29,695 nucleotides of DNA from an uncultured Fusobacterium sp. Lineage in GTDB: Bacteria; Fusobacteriota; Fusobacteriia; Fusobacteriales; Fusobacteriaceae. This document shows positions 7,916-15,514 of the stretch, piece after piece; within the stretch, counting starts at the first letter, position 1; each line of letters begins with the position of its first letter. The notes under the pieces are model-generated. The model saw nothing but the letters and a program-made list of their open reading frames with translations, did no database searches and had not been told where the DNA came from. The stretch is from positions 1 through 29,695 of the forward strand of contig UQOH01000018.1 in assembly GCA_900542625.1 (NCBI GenBank). The letters run 5' to 3'. Position numbers and translations under genes: made by a program.

Positions 7916-8971
7916 TTATCTATTTTTATACCAGTTTATAAATTTTTCAATTCCCTCTTCAAAAGATGTCTGCGGACAGTAGCCTATAAGCTCTGATGCT
8001 TTTGTAATGTCAGCGTAAGTTTTATCCACATCTCCCATCTGCAGAGGAAGAATATTTATTTTTGCTTTTATTCCAAGATATTTTTCAAGTGTTTCTATCA
8101 TATTTTTCAATGAAACAGTATGAGATTCTCCAAGATTTAATATTTCATAAACATTTTCATGGTTCATAAGATAGTCAACAGATTTCAAAATTCCCTGAAT
8201 AATATCTTTGATATATGTATAATCTCTGAATGTGTCGCCATTCCCATACATTGAAATCTCTTTTCCCTCTGTTATAAGTTTTGTAAATTTATAAATTGCC
8301 AGATCAGGACGCTGTCTTTCCCCATATACAGTGAAAAATCTCAGCTGAAACATATCTATGTTGTAAAGAGCGTGATACACATGCCCCATAACTTCACATG
8401 ATTTTTTTGTGGCTGCATATGGAGATATTGCAAAATCTACAACATCAGTTTCTTTGAATGGAACCGTTTTATTGTTTCCATATACCGAAGAAGATGAGGC
8501 TTGAATAAATTTTTTTATTTCATATTTATTACAAAGTTCTAAAAGATTCATTGTCCCGTGAACATTAACATCTTCATATAAAAGAGGTTTTGCAAGAGAG
8601 GGGCGAACTCCTGCAAGCCCGGCAAGATTAATAACAAGCTCAGGAGTTTCTTCACAAAATATTTTATCAAGAGACTCCATATCTCTGATATCACAGAAAT
8701 AAAGTCTGTAATTTTTATTTTCTACAACATCTGCAAGTGTTTTTATTATTTCATTTTTAGATATTTTATCTTGATTTTTTAAAATAATATCATTGAAATC
8801 TTTTATCAGTTCACAGTTGTTTGTACTTTCCAAAACATTTTTTATTTTTATTTCAAAAGGATAATAGTCATGAAAACTGTCAATATTTATTACCCTGTGT
8901 CCTTGTGCCAAAAGAGCTTCGCAGAGATGTGAACCAATAAACCCTGCTCCTCCTGTAACCATTATATTCAT
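7916..8971 (-). CDS. NAD-dependent epimerase, probable UDP-glucuronate 4-epimerase
   Basis: A 351-residue extended short-chain dehydrogenase. The Rossmann motif GGAGFIG is at 7-13, the serine of the catalytic triad lies in SSSSVYG (159-165), and the YxxxK pair is Y185/K189. The NIDSFHDYYPFEIK segment (29-42) resembles the FNDYYD segment typical of UDP-glucuronate 4-epimerases (CapI/LpsL group) rather than GalE. It would interconvert UDP-glucuronate and UDP-galacturonate. Its start codon lies one base after the stop of the ArnT-like gene, so the genes are translationally close, and ugd follows directly. An insertion of about 25 lysine/asparagine-rich residues (~50-80) is a little unusual. Exact sugar specificity is inferred from this motif and from the neighbouring ugd. 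Confidence 0.82.
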   Translation of the reverse strand: MNIMVTGGAGFIGSHLCEALLAQGHRVINIDSFHDYYPFEIKIKNVLESTNNCELIKDFNDIILKNQDKISKNEIIKTLADVVENKNYRLYFCDIRDMESLDKIFCEETPELVINLAGLAGVRPSLAKPLLYEDVNVHGTMNLLELCNKYEIKKFIQASSSSVYGNNKTVPFKETDVVDFAISPYAATKKSCEVMGHVYHALYNIDMFQLRFFTVYGERQRPDLAIYKFTKLITEGKEISMYGNGDTFRDYTYIKDIIQGILKSVDYLMNHENVYEILNLGESHTVSLKNMIETLEKYLGIKAKINILPLQMGDVDKTYADITKASELIGYCPQTSFEEGIEKFINWYKNR

Positions 8972-8972
8972 T

Positions 8973-10565
8973 TTATTCCTCCGTTTTTTTCAAATAATTC
9001 AGTTCAGCTAAAACTCCATAATCGCTTGCGTAAACTTCTTTTTTAAATATTTCATATTTATCTGTAATATCCTTTGGAACTTTTCCAAAGAAAATAAATC
9101 TGTCAGGCATATTTTCATTTTCTTTATAATTTTTAATATATTTTCCAATTCTCCATACATCTTCTATTTCATAACTGTTAGAATAAATATCAAGAGCAGG
9201 AGGATTTTTACGGACAAGTTTGATTTTCTGATATTCAATTATTTCATGGGTTTTTTTAACAAAGTTTCTGTCAAAGAACCAGTTTGCTGTGGCATTTGTA
9301 AGAAGCATAAGAACACCGCTTCCTAAGATTATAAGTTTTACAGTAAAAGCATTTTTATCAATAAGGGATATAACTGTAGCATAGCAAAATGGAATAAAGA
9401 TTATCATAAGAAGTATCAGATACCATGCTTTTATATTTCCGTTTAGAAATCCTTTTGTAAAAACAACAAGAGGAACAGCAAAAGAGATAAAAGCTATGAA
9501 AGAGCCTTGAAGAGTAAGAAGTATTTTATCTGAACTTTTCAACTCGTTCCATATTTTGTTGTAGTAGTAATAACATATGTTTCCTACTCCTATTACAGAT
9601 GTCATATATATAGGCAGTCCGTATCTTTTCTTTTTCATTTTTATAAAAGAAAGAAGGACAATAATTAAAACATTCCATACAAATATAAATTTTGAAAACT
9701 GTACATCGTCACTTCTTCTTTCGTTCCACGATTTTATAAGAGTCATAACAGAAAAGAAAATCCATACTCCCATATATACAAAATAATCTGAATAATAAAT
9801 AAAACTTTCCACATGGCTGTTCATCCATGTATTTTTTTCTTTTAAAAGAACATTTATAAAATAATCAGGATATTTCAGATACACTGCTGCAGGCCATAAA
9901 CCTGAAAGCAGGATACTTGTAAAAATCATAAGAAGAAGATTTTTCCAATTTTCTTTATAATTTTTTATTCCATAAACATAGATATGTGCAATAACAAAAG
10001 GAATAATAAGTCCGTAGACAGCAACAGGTCCTTTGCTTAAAAGAGAAAGTGCAGTAAAAATTCCGCTTATTATAAAATATCTTGTTTTATTTTCCTGAAA
10101 TCCTTTTATGATAAAGGTTACAGTTCCAAAAGCATATACATACGGATATATATCCCACGCATTTTCATTTCCTATTTTTATAAGCATAAATGTTGAAGTA
10201 CCTACAAAAGCAGTAAGAAAGCTTTTAAAACTATTGTTTGTTGTAATTTTTATAAAATAATACAGAAGAACTATAAATAAAACTCCTGTAAGAGCTGCGG
10301 GAATACGAAGAATATACTCATCTGTCATATTCCCTGTGATTTTCATTATAAGAGCTGTAAACCATGTTGGCAGAGGTGGTTTTTCAAATCTTAAAAAGCC
10401 GTTAAGAGTAGTAATAATAAAATTATCATTTTCAATCATCTCCCTTGCAGTGATAAAATTTCTTGCTTCCATAAGGTTGGCAGGTCTTGTCCATATATTT
10501 GAGAAAAAAGCAAATATACTTATGGGCAGAAGTATAAGCAGATTTTTAAAATCTTTTTTATCCAT
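8973..10565 (-). CDS. ArnT-like polyprenyl-phosphate-sugar glycosyltransferase (PMT/GT83 superfamily)
   Basis: A 530-residue membrane protein with a dozen or so hydrophobic segments. The first periplasmic loop carries the family signature: WTRPANLMEARN (25-36, with the acidic residue E33 in the position of the metal-binding acid) and RFEKPPLPTW (59-68). Relatives (ArnT, RgtA-D) take a sugar from undecaprenyl or dodecaprenyl phosphate and put it on lipid A or core sugars on the periplasmic side. The operon holds no arnA, arnB or arnD, so L-Ara4N is unlikely as the donated sugar; ugd and the epimerase point to galacturonic acid. The soluble C-terminal part (~430-530) is shorter than in some ArnT proteins. 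The start overlaps the preceding LAB_N gene by 8 bases, so the two are translationally coupled. Confidence 0.8.
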   Translation of the reverse strand: MDKKDFKNLLILLPISIFAFFSNIWTRPANLMEARNFITAREMIENDNFIITTLNGFLRFEKPPLPTWFTALIMKITGNMTDEYILRIPAALTGVLFIVLLYYFIKITTNNSFKSFLTAFVGTSTFMLIKIGNENAWDIYPYVYAFGTVTFIIKGFQENKTRYFIISGIFTALSLLSKGPVAVYGLIIPFVIAHIYVYGIKNYKENWKNLLLMIFTSILLSGLWPAAVYLKYPDYFINVLLKEKNTWMNSHVESFIYYSDYFVYMGVWIFFSVMTLIKSWNERRSDDVQFSKFIFVWNVLIIVLLSFIKMKKKRYGLPIYMTSVIGVGNICYYYYNKIWNELKSSDKILLTLQGSFIAFISFAVPLVVFTKGFLNGNIKAWYLILLMIIFIPFCYATVISLIDKNAFTVKLIILGSGVLMLLTNATANWFFDRNFVKKTHEIIEYQKIKLVRKNPPALDIYSNSYEIEDVWRIGKYIKNYKENENMPDRFIFFGKVPKDITDKYEIFKKEVYASDYGVLAELNYLKKTEE

Positions 10566-10836
10566 TGTTGATGCTCCTTTTTGCTTTTTTAATAAGCCAT
10601 ATGTTTCTTGAATAAATTACCAGTCCCGGAGCCTGTCCCAGAATAAATACAGGGTCTTTTCTATAAATTGCATAAAGAAGAAGAACAACACTTCCTGCAA
10701 GACTGAAAATCCAGAATGAAAATGGAATAATACTTTTTCCTGCTCTTTCGCTTGCTATCCATTGAAGAATAAATCTCATTGAAAACATTCCCTGTCCAAT
10801 CAGCCCGATTATTACTACAAAATCCCATTTGAACAT
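10558..10836 (-). CDS. Small LAB_N-domain membrane protein
   Basis: A 92-residue protein with three hydrophobic segments (about 6-25, 39-58, 63-82). It matches the LAB_N family (lipid-A-disaccharide synthase N-terminal-like): RFILQWIASERAGKS (21-35) and PFSFWIFSLAGS (38-49) are its typical residues. These small proteins are often encoded between a DPM1-like glycosyltransferase and an ArnT-like transferase, as here; a role in moving or presenting the lipid-linked sugar has been suggested but is not settled. The ATG overlaps the stop codon of the GT2 gene (TAATG), and the 3' end overlaps the ArnT-like gene by 8 bases, so the three are tightly coupled. It has no LpxB catalytic domain. Confidence 0.8.
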   Translation of the reverse strand: MFKWDFVVIIGLIGQGMFSMRFILQWIASERAGKSIIPFSFWIFSLAGSVVLLLYAIYRKDPVFILGQAPGLVIYSRNIWLIKKAKRSINNG

Positions 10837-11552
10837 TATTCATCATCTCCTTTTTCCAATTCATATCTTAATTTTCTTTTCTGCATCCATCTCACAGCAA
10901 AAGCATCTTTTAATCCTTTGAACATACGGTTGAAAACTCCGTATTTTGACTGTCCGAACTCTCTGTCATAGTGTCTTACAGGAACTTCTATAACTCTATA
11001 TCCGTTCATTTTTGCAAGTGTAGGAAGAAATCTGTGCATTCCTTCAAAAAGTTCATAACTTTTTACAACCTCACTTTTAAAAAGCTTTAAAGGACACCCG
11101 GTATCTTTTATATTATCTCCTGTAATAAGGTTTCTCATTCCATTTCCTACAAGAGATGAAATTTTTCTTTTAAGTCCATCCTCTCTTGTTTCACGTTTTC
11201 CGTTAACCATGTCATAATCATTAATATATGCAAGAAGAATATAGATATCTTCCGGGTCAGTCTGAAGGTCAGAGTCCATAGTCACAACATAATCTCCTGT
11301 ACATAATTTAAAACCTGCTGCAAGTGCTGCTGTCTGTCCGTTGTTTTTAGTAAAATGATATGCTTTTACATGTCCGTTTTTTTCAGCCTCACTGTCCATA
11401 ATCTCCCTGCTTCCATCAGTGCTTCCGTCATCTATAAGAATAATTTCATAAGAGTTAAATCTTTTTTTCAGAGCTTTTTCTACTTTTGCTACAAATCTTG
11501 AAACATTTTCCTTTTCGTTATATACAGGTGCTATCACCGAAATTCTTTCCAT
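10836..11552 (-). CDS. GT2 glycosyltransferase, polyprenyl-phosphate sugar synthase (DPM1/ArnC/RgtE-like)
   Basis: A 238-residue cytoplasmic GT-A enzyme. APVYNEKENV (8-17) begins the fold, DDGSTDG is at 41-47, and the DxD metal site is D93-S-D95 in MDSDLQTDP. A later segment, GMHRFLPTLA...EVPVRH...SKYG, is typical of dolichyl/undecaprenyl-phosphate sugar synthases. It lacks the C-terminal membrane hairpins of ArnC and GtrB, so it probably works peripherally, perhaps with the LAB_N protein. It is the first gene of the operon; GGGGAGGAAAAAATG is its start context. With UDP-galacturonate supplied by the last two genes, the likely product is polyprenyl-phosphate-galacturonate (inference). Confidence 0.82.
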   Translation of the reverse strand: MERISVIAPVYNEKENVSRFVAKVEKALKKRFNSYEIILIDDGSTDGSREIMDSEAEKNGHVKAYHFTKNNGQTAALAAGFKLCTGDYVVTMDSDLQTDPEDIYILLAYINDYDMVNGKRETREDGLKRKISSLVGNGMRNLITGDNIKDTGCPLKLFKSEVVKSYELFEGMHRFLPTLAKMNGYRVIEVPVRHYDREFGQSKYGVFNRMFKGLKDAFAVRWMQKRKLRYELEKGDDE

Positions 11553-11591
11553 TTTTTCCTCCCCAATGCTTTATATTTCTTTTATGGGGAT

Positions 11592-11624
11592 ATAATAAAA
11601 AAGAAAAGTTAAAAAATAGTTAAG
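11592..11624 (-). promoter_or_regulatory. PmrA/PhoB-like box plus -10 for the glycosyltransferase operon
   Basis: On the minus strand 11624-11608 reads CTTAAC, 5 bases, TTTAAC: two half-sites 11 bp apart. Exactly 10 bases later comes TATTAT (11597-11592), and the ATG is about 40 bases further. A direct-repeat box replacing the -35 and ending 10 bp before the -10 is the layout of PhoB- and PmrA-activated promoters. The half-site resembles the enteric PmrA pattern YTTAAK. Binding by the adjacent regulator is inferred. Confidence 0.5.
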
Positions 11625-11729
11625 AAAAAAATTTTGAAAAATTTTTAATAAAAAAAGCTGTTCTTAAAATATATTTAAATTTAAAATTGGAATAAAAAAA
11701 TAATTAAGAAAAAAATTAAAAAAATTTTT

Positions 11730-11762
11730 CTTAACCAAATTTTAATTTTAAGATGCTATTAT
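11730..11762 (+). promoter_or_regulatory. PmrA/PhoB-like box plus -10, distal, facing the response regulator gene
   Basis: CTTAAC, CAAAT, TTTAAT occupies 11730-11746. After exactly 10 bases comes TATTAT (11757-11762). It shares 15 of 17 bases with the box at 11794-11810. This upstream promoter would give a leader of about 100 bases. Confidence 0.45.
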
Positions 11763-11793
11763 AAAAAATTTCATAAAAAAGAAAGTTAAAAAA

Positions 11794-11826
11794 TTTAACC
11801 ATATTTTAATATTCAGAAGATAAAAT
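11794..11826 (+). promoter_or_regulatory. PmrA/PhoB-like box plus -10, proximal, facing the response regulator gene
   Basis: TTTAAC, CATAT, TTTAAT occupies 11794-11810, followed after exactly 10 bases by TAAAAT (11821-11826). A stronger TATAAT at 11834-11839 lies 23 bases after the box and could be used instead, with the box just upstream of its -35. The gene starts at 11873, so autoregulation is likely. Confidence 0.5.
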
Positions 11827-11872
11827 GATATAGTATAATAAAAAATATATGTGAAAAGGAGAGGGACTGGAT

Positions 11873-12547
11873 ATGAAAAAAATATTGATAATAGAGGACG
11901 AAAGAAAAATAAGAAGATTTCTTCAGCTTGAACTGGAGCACGAAGGGTATATGGCAGCATCAGCAGAAGACGGAGAAGAGGGAGTTGAAAAATTCAGAAA
12001 AGATTATTATGATTTGATTCTTTTGGATCTTATGATGCCCAAACTTTCAGGTGAGGAAGTGTGTCGTATAATAAGAAAAGAATCGGAAATTCCTATTATT
12101 GTTCTTACAGCAAAAGACCAGACACTGAATAAAATAGAACTTCTTGATATGGGAGCAGATGATTATCTGACAAAGCCTTTTGAGATAGAGGAGCTTTTTG
12201 CAAGAATAAGAGTAGCTTTAAGAAATAAAAAAGATTTTAAAACAAATAATTTTATAATTTATAACTCTTTAAAACTTGATATTCAGGCAAAAAAAGTTTT
12301 TAAAAATGATGAAGAGATATATCTGACTAAAAAAGAATACAATCTTTTATATCAGCTTATGCTTAATAAAGAGATAGTTATTTCCCGTGATAAGATATTG
12401 GAAGAGGTATGGGGATATGATTATGACGGAGAGGAAAAAATCGTTGATGTTTATATTAACTCTTTGAGAAAAAAGATAGATACAGATGATGAAAAATATA
12501 TTCATACATCAAGAGGGTTTGGATATGTTTTAAAAAAAGAAAAATAA
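11873..12547 (+). CDS. OmpR/PhoB-family response regulator
   Basis: A 224-residue regulator. The receiver domain (1-~118) has acidic residues E8-D9, phospho-acceptor D52 in LLDLMMP, T79 in VLTA and K101 in LTKPF. A winged-helix DNA-binding domain (~128-222) has the typical LTKKEYNLL, VWGYD, VDVYINSLRKKID and RGFGYVL segments. Such regulators bind tandem direct half-sites, which fits the boxes at 11730 and 11794. AAAAGGAGAGGG precedes the ATG. It is co-transcribed with the kinase gene 21 bases downstream and divergent from the lipid A-type sugar operon, so control of envelope charge in response to cationic peptides or ions is a reasonable guess, as with PmrA. Confidence 0.9.
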   Translation: MKKILIIEDERKIRRFLQLELEHEGYMAASAEDGEEGVEKFRKDYYDLILLDLMMPKLSGEEVCRIIRKESEIPIIVLTAKDQTLNKIELLDMGADDYLTKPFEIEELFARIRVALRNKKDFKTNNFIIYNSLKLDIQAKKVFKNDEEIYLTKKEYNLLYQLMLNKEIVISRDKILEEVWGYDYDGEEKIVDVYINSLRKKIDTDDEKYIHTSRGFGYVLKKEK

Positions 12548-12568
12548 AATTTATTAAGGAGATAACGG

Positions 12569-13924
12569 ATGAAAAGATTATCCAATGAATTAACAAAAAG
12601 CTATACAGTTCTGATAATTCTGTTTTTATTTTCATATATAGGGATAATGGGATTTTTTGCCTCGTATATGAAAGAAGTATCCTATGCAGATTTAGAAACA
12701 ACAAATGGATTTATAAATTATGAACTGGCTGAATTTGAAGATAAACTGGCGTCAGGGAAAAAAGTAGAAAATCTGTTTAAAGGTGCTCTTGCTGAATGTC
12801 CTAAAATAGAGGGAGTATCTGTAATTTTTACTCAGGGAGATAAAATTTATACTGATAAATATTCTCAGAAACTTATAGATCTTACAAAAGATAAAGAGTT
12901 TTCTGAAGATATTCAAAGCATAGGATTTTATAGTTATGAGTTTCTTCACAGAAAAATAGATATAAACGGAACAGAGCCTATAGAACTTACAATTATAAAA
13001 AATATGGAAGAGGACAGAGAAATCATATTTGGAATTATAAAATTTTCTGTTGTATGGGTACTTCTGACAATTTTTATAAGCATATATATTTCAAGAAAAT
13101 TCTATAATAAATTTATTCCTCCGTTAAATAAACTGCAGGAAGTGACAAACAGCATAAATCTTGATGCTCTTGATCACAAATTTGAGTCTGAAAATGATTT
13201 TCTTGAATTTGCTACAATTATGACATCATATGAGAACATGCTGAAAAGATTAAAAAAACAGGCAGATGCACAGATAGATTTTGTAAACAGTGCATCACAT
13301 GAATTAAAAACTCCTATATTTATAATAAATGGATATGTAAACCTTATAAAAAGATGGGGATTCAGCAATAAGGAGATTTCACAGGAGGCTTTGGACTCAA
13401 TAGAAGAGGAAACTAAAAACATGTCTGTTCTTGTGTCAAAACTTCTTTTCCTTGCAAAAGACAATAAAACAGATATTGAATATAAACAGATTGATATTTC
13501 AGATATTATTAAATCAGTTGCAGAGGATTTAAAAGTTGTGTATCCAAATCAGAAAATTAATTTTACTCCTAAGAAGAGTGAAATAATTTCAGATTATGCT
13601 TTAATAAAACAGCTTTTTGTAAATCTTGTTGAAAATGCTATAAAATATGGAAAAGGAAATGATATTGATATTGTTGTTTCTCACAATAAAAATATAACTG
13701 TGGAGATAAAAGACAGAGGAGAGGGAATAAGCTCTGAGGATTTAAACCATATTTATGATAAGTTTTTCAGAGTGGATAAAGCAAGAAGCAGAAATATGGG
13801 AAGTCATGGTTTAGGGCTTTCTATTGTAAAAAATATAACAGAGGCTTTAAATATAGATATGGATATTGAAAGCACTTTAGGTGAAGGAACAACTATTAAA
13901 ATAACCATACCAAGAGAAATTTAA
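12569..13924 (+). CDS. Sensor histidine kinase, partner of the preceding regulator
   Basis: A 451-residue membrane kinase. It has one span at ~12-33, an extracytoplasmic sensor domain (~34-152), a second span (~153-175) and a HAMP linker (~176-230). HisKA carries the phospho-acceptor H244 in SASHELKTP. The HATPase domain has N-box NLVENAIKYG (352-361, N356), DRGEGI (382-387) and GSHGLGLSIV (411-420). All residues for kinase activity are present. The sensor domain, about 120 residues, is rich in lysine, aspartate and glutamate and I do not recognise its ligand class; the PmrB sensor loop is much shorter, so the signal may differ. AAGGAGATAACGG precedes the ATG, and the gene forms an operon with the regulator. 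Confidence 0.9.
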   Translation: MKRLSNELTKSYTVLIILFLFSYIGIMGFFASYMKEVSYADLETTNGFINYELAEFEDKLASGKKVENLFKGALAECPKIEGVSVIFTQGDKIYTDKYSQKLIDLTKDKEFSEDIQSIGFYSYEFLHRKIDINGTEPIELTIIKNMEEDREIIFGIIKFSVVWVLLTIFISIYISRKFYNKFIPPLNKLQEVTNSINLDALDHKFESENDFLEFATIMTSYENMLKRLKKQADAQIDFVNSASHELKTPIFIINGYVNLIKRWGFSNKEISQEALDSIEEETKNMSVLVSKLLFLAKDNKTDIEYKQIDISDIIKSVAEDLKVVYPNQKINFTPKKSEIISDYALIKQLFVNLVENAIKYGKGNDIDIVVSHNKNITVEIKDRGEGISSEDLNHIYDKFFRVDKARSRNMGSHGLGLSIVKNITEALNIDMDIESTLGEGTTIKITIPREI

Positions 13925-13927
13925 AAT

Positions 13928-13956
13928 TTGACGGTGTAATATTAAGATGATAAAAT
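13928..13956 (+). promoter_or_regulatory. Sigma-70-type promoter for the SsuABC-like operon
   Basis: TTGACG (13928-13933), 17 bases, TAAAAT (13951-13956). It begins three bases after the kinase stop codon, giving the transporter operon its own start although read-through from the two-component genes remains possible, since no terminator is seen between them. Confidence 0.6.
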
Positions 13957-13999
13957 AAAGTATTAAATAATTTTTTATGAAAAAAGGAAAGGGTTGAAA

Positions 14000-14776
14000 G
14001 TGAAAAAACCAGCTGTAAAAAATTTTTTTCTTTTTGAATATATTTTTGTTTTTATCATTTTAATTGTATGGTATGCAGGTTCATATTTTTCTTTGTGGAG
14101 CAGTTATATAATTCCTCCTCCGCAGAAAGTAGTTTCAACAGCTTTAAAGATGATAGAAAACGGTGTTCTTATGAAACATCTTTTTATAAGTTTTTCAAGA
14201 ATATTTACAGGTTTTCTTATAACTGTAGTAATAGGAATTCTAGCTGCTGTAATTTTTGGAATGTTTCCAAAAGTATACAGATGCTTTAAAAAAGTTCTTG
14301 AATTTATGAGACACACACCTCCGCTTGCTCTTGTTCCCATGATAATTTTATGGTTTGGAATAGGGGAAGTGTCAAAAATTGTAATAATTGTTCTTGCATC
14401 ATTTTTTCCTGTATTTTTAAACACATTAAAAGGGATTAAAGACTGTGATAAAAAGCTTATAGAAGTGGGACAGACTTTTAATTTTACAAAATATGAAATT
14501 TTTAAAAAGATAATATTTCCTTCAGCAGTTCCTGATATTCTTACAGGAATAAAGCTTGGAATAGGCTACAGCTGGAGAGCTATAATCGGAGCAGAGATGA
14601 TAGCAGCATCTTCAGGACTGGGATATCTTATTCTTGACGGACAGCAGATGTCAAGATCAGATGTAATTATGGTTGGTATTTTTGCCATTGGAATATTCGG
14701 CTCTTTAACAGACTATATCTGTTCAAAACTTGTGGGCAGATATATAGCAAAGAGAGGTATGCTTTATGGAGAATAA
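14000..14776 (+). CDS. ABC transporter permease, SsuC/TauC-like
   Basis: An integral membrane permease of about 258 residues with roughly six spans. The cytoplasmic EAA-type loop reads EVGQTFNFTKYEIFKKIIFP then AVPDILTG, which contacts the ATPase. The family (BPD_transp_1) imports sulfonates, taurine, nitrate, bicarbonate or pyrimidine precursors. The start is either GTG at 14000 (GGAAAGGG ends 6 bases before) or TTG at 13994; no in-frame ATG is available. Its 3' end overlaps the ATPase gene by 11 bases, and the binding protein follows, so the three make one transporter. No monooxygenase gene for sulfonates is nearby, so the substrate is open. Confidence 0.85.
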   Translation: MKKPAVKNFFLFEYIFVFIILIVWYAGSYFSLWSSYIIPPPQKVVSTALKMIENGVLMKHLFISFSRIFTGFLITVVIGILAAVIFGMFPKVYRCFKKVLEFMRHTPPLALVPMIILWFGIGEVSKIVIIVLASFFPVFLNTLKGIKDCDKKLIEVGQTFNFTKYEIFKKIIFPSAVPDILTGIKLGIGYSWRAIIGAEMIAASSGLGYLILDGQQMSRSDVIMVGIFAIGIFGSLTDYICSKLVGRYIAKRGMLYGE

Positions 14777-15482
14777 GTTTTTAATAGAAAATATTTCTAA
14801 ATCATATATACAGAAAGACGGCACATCTAAAGAAATATTGAAAAATATTACAATGGAGATATCTGAAAATGAAATAACTGTAATTGTGGGAAAAAGCGGC
14901 TGCGGAAAGACAACTTTTTTAAGAATACTTGCAGGTTTGGAAGAGATAACAGAGGGAAAAATAAGATATATCAGTAAAGATAAAAATGAGAAAAATGCTA
15001 AAATAGGAATGGTTTTTCAAGAGCCGAGACTTATGCCGTGGCTTGATGTGGAAAAAAATATAAAGATACATGAAAAAGATGAAAAGATTGATGTGGATAA
15101 AATATTATCCCTTGTTTCTCTTGAAAATGTAAAAAATCTTTATCCTAATGAGCTTTCAGGAGGAATGGCAAGCAGAGTAGCAATAGCCAGAGCAATAGCT
15201 TATAATCCTGATATTCTTTTAATGGATGAACCTTTTGCAGCTCTTGATTATTTTACAAGAGCACAGCTCCAGAATGAAATTATAAAAATTCATAAAAAAA
15301 TAGGAACAGGGATAATTTTTGTTACTCACAATATAGATGAGGCTGTTCTTATCGGCAAAAAGATTGTTGTTTTTAATGACGGCAGATATGAAGAATTTAA
15401 AATAAATAAAGATTATCCCAGAGATATAGGAGATACAGAACTGATAAATCTTAAAAAAGAGATTTTAAATAAACTTGCATAA
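14766..15482 (+). CDS. ABC transporter ATP-binding protein, SsuB/TauB-like
   Basis: A 238-residue cytoplasmic ATPase. Walker A is GKSGCGKT (42-49), the Q-loop is MVFQEPRLMPW (82-92, Q85), the signature is LSGGM (130-134), Walker B is LLMDEP (151-156), the D-loop is AALD (158-161) and the H-switch is H187 in VTHNIDEA. QEPRLMPW is characteristic of the nitrate/sulfonate/taurine group. The signature LSGGMASR has methionine and alanine where most have QRQR, a common variant in this group. It overlaps the permease gene and precedes the binding protein by 32 bases. Confidence 0.9.
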   Translation: MENKFLIENISKSYIQKDGTSKEILKNITMEISENEITVIVGKSGCGKTTFLRILAGLEEITEGKIRYISKDKNEKNAKIGMVFQEPRLMPWLDVEKNIKIHEKDEKIDVDKILSLVSLENVKNLYPNELSGGMASRVAIARAIAYNPDILLMDEPFAALDYFTRAQLQNEIIKIHKKIGTGIIFVTHNIDEAVLIGKKIVVFNDGRYEEFKINKDYPRDIGDTELINLKKEILNKLA

Positions 15483-15514
15483 AAAATTTTTATATAAAAA
15501 CAGGAGTAAGAAAA

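Larger units (their letters stand above)
11553..11872. other. Divergent intergenic control region between sugar operon and two-component system
   Basis: A 320-base, extremely A+T-rich region without a credible gene. It contains three TTAA-type direct-repeat boxes: one facing the glycosyltransferase operon (11608-11624) and two facing the regulator gene (11730-11746 and 11794-11810). A possible fourth (CTTAAA, 5 bases, TTTAAA at 11663-11679) lacks a good -10. Many A/T tracts between them could help DNA bend. Confidence 0.6.

Noticed and set aside
11663..11679. CTTAAA-N5-TTTAAA as a fourth regulator box
   Set aside because: The half-site spacing fits, but no good -10 lies 10 bases beyond in the forward direction, and such words arise easily in this composition.
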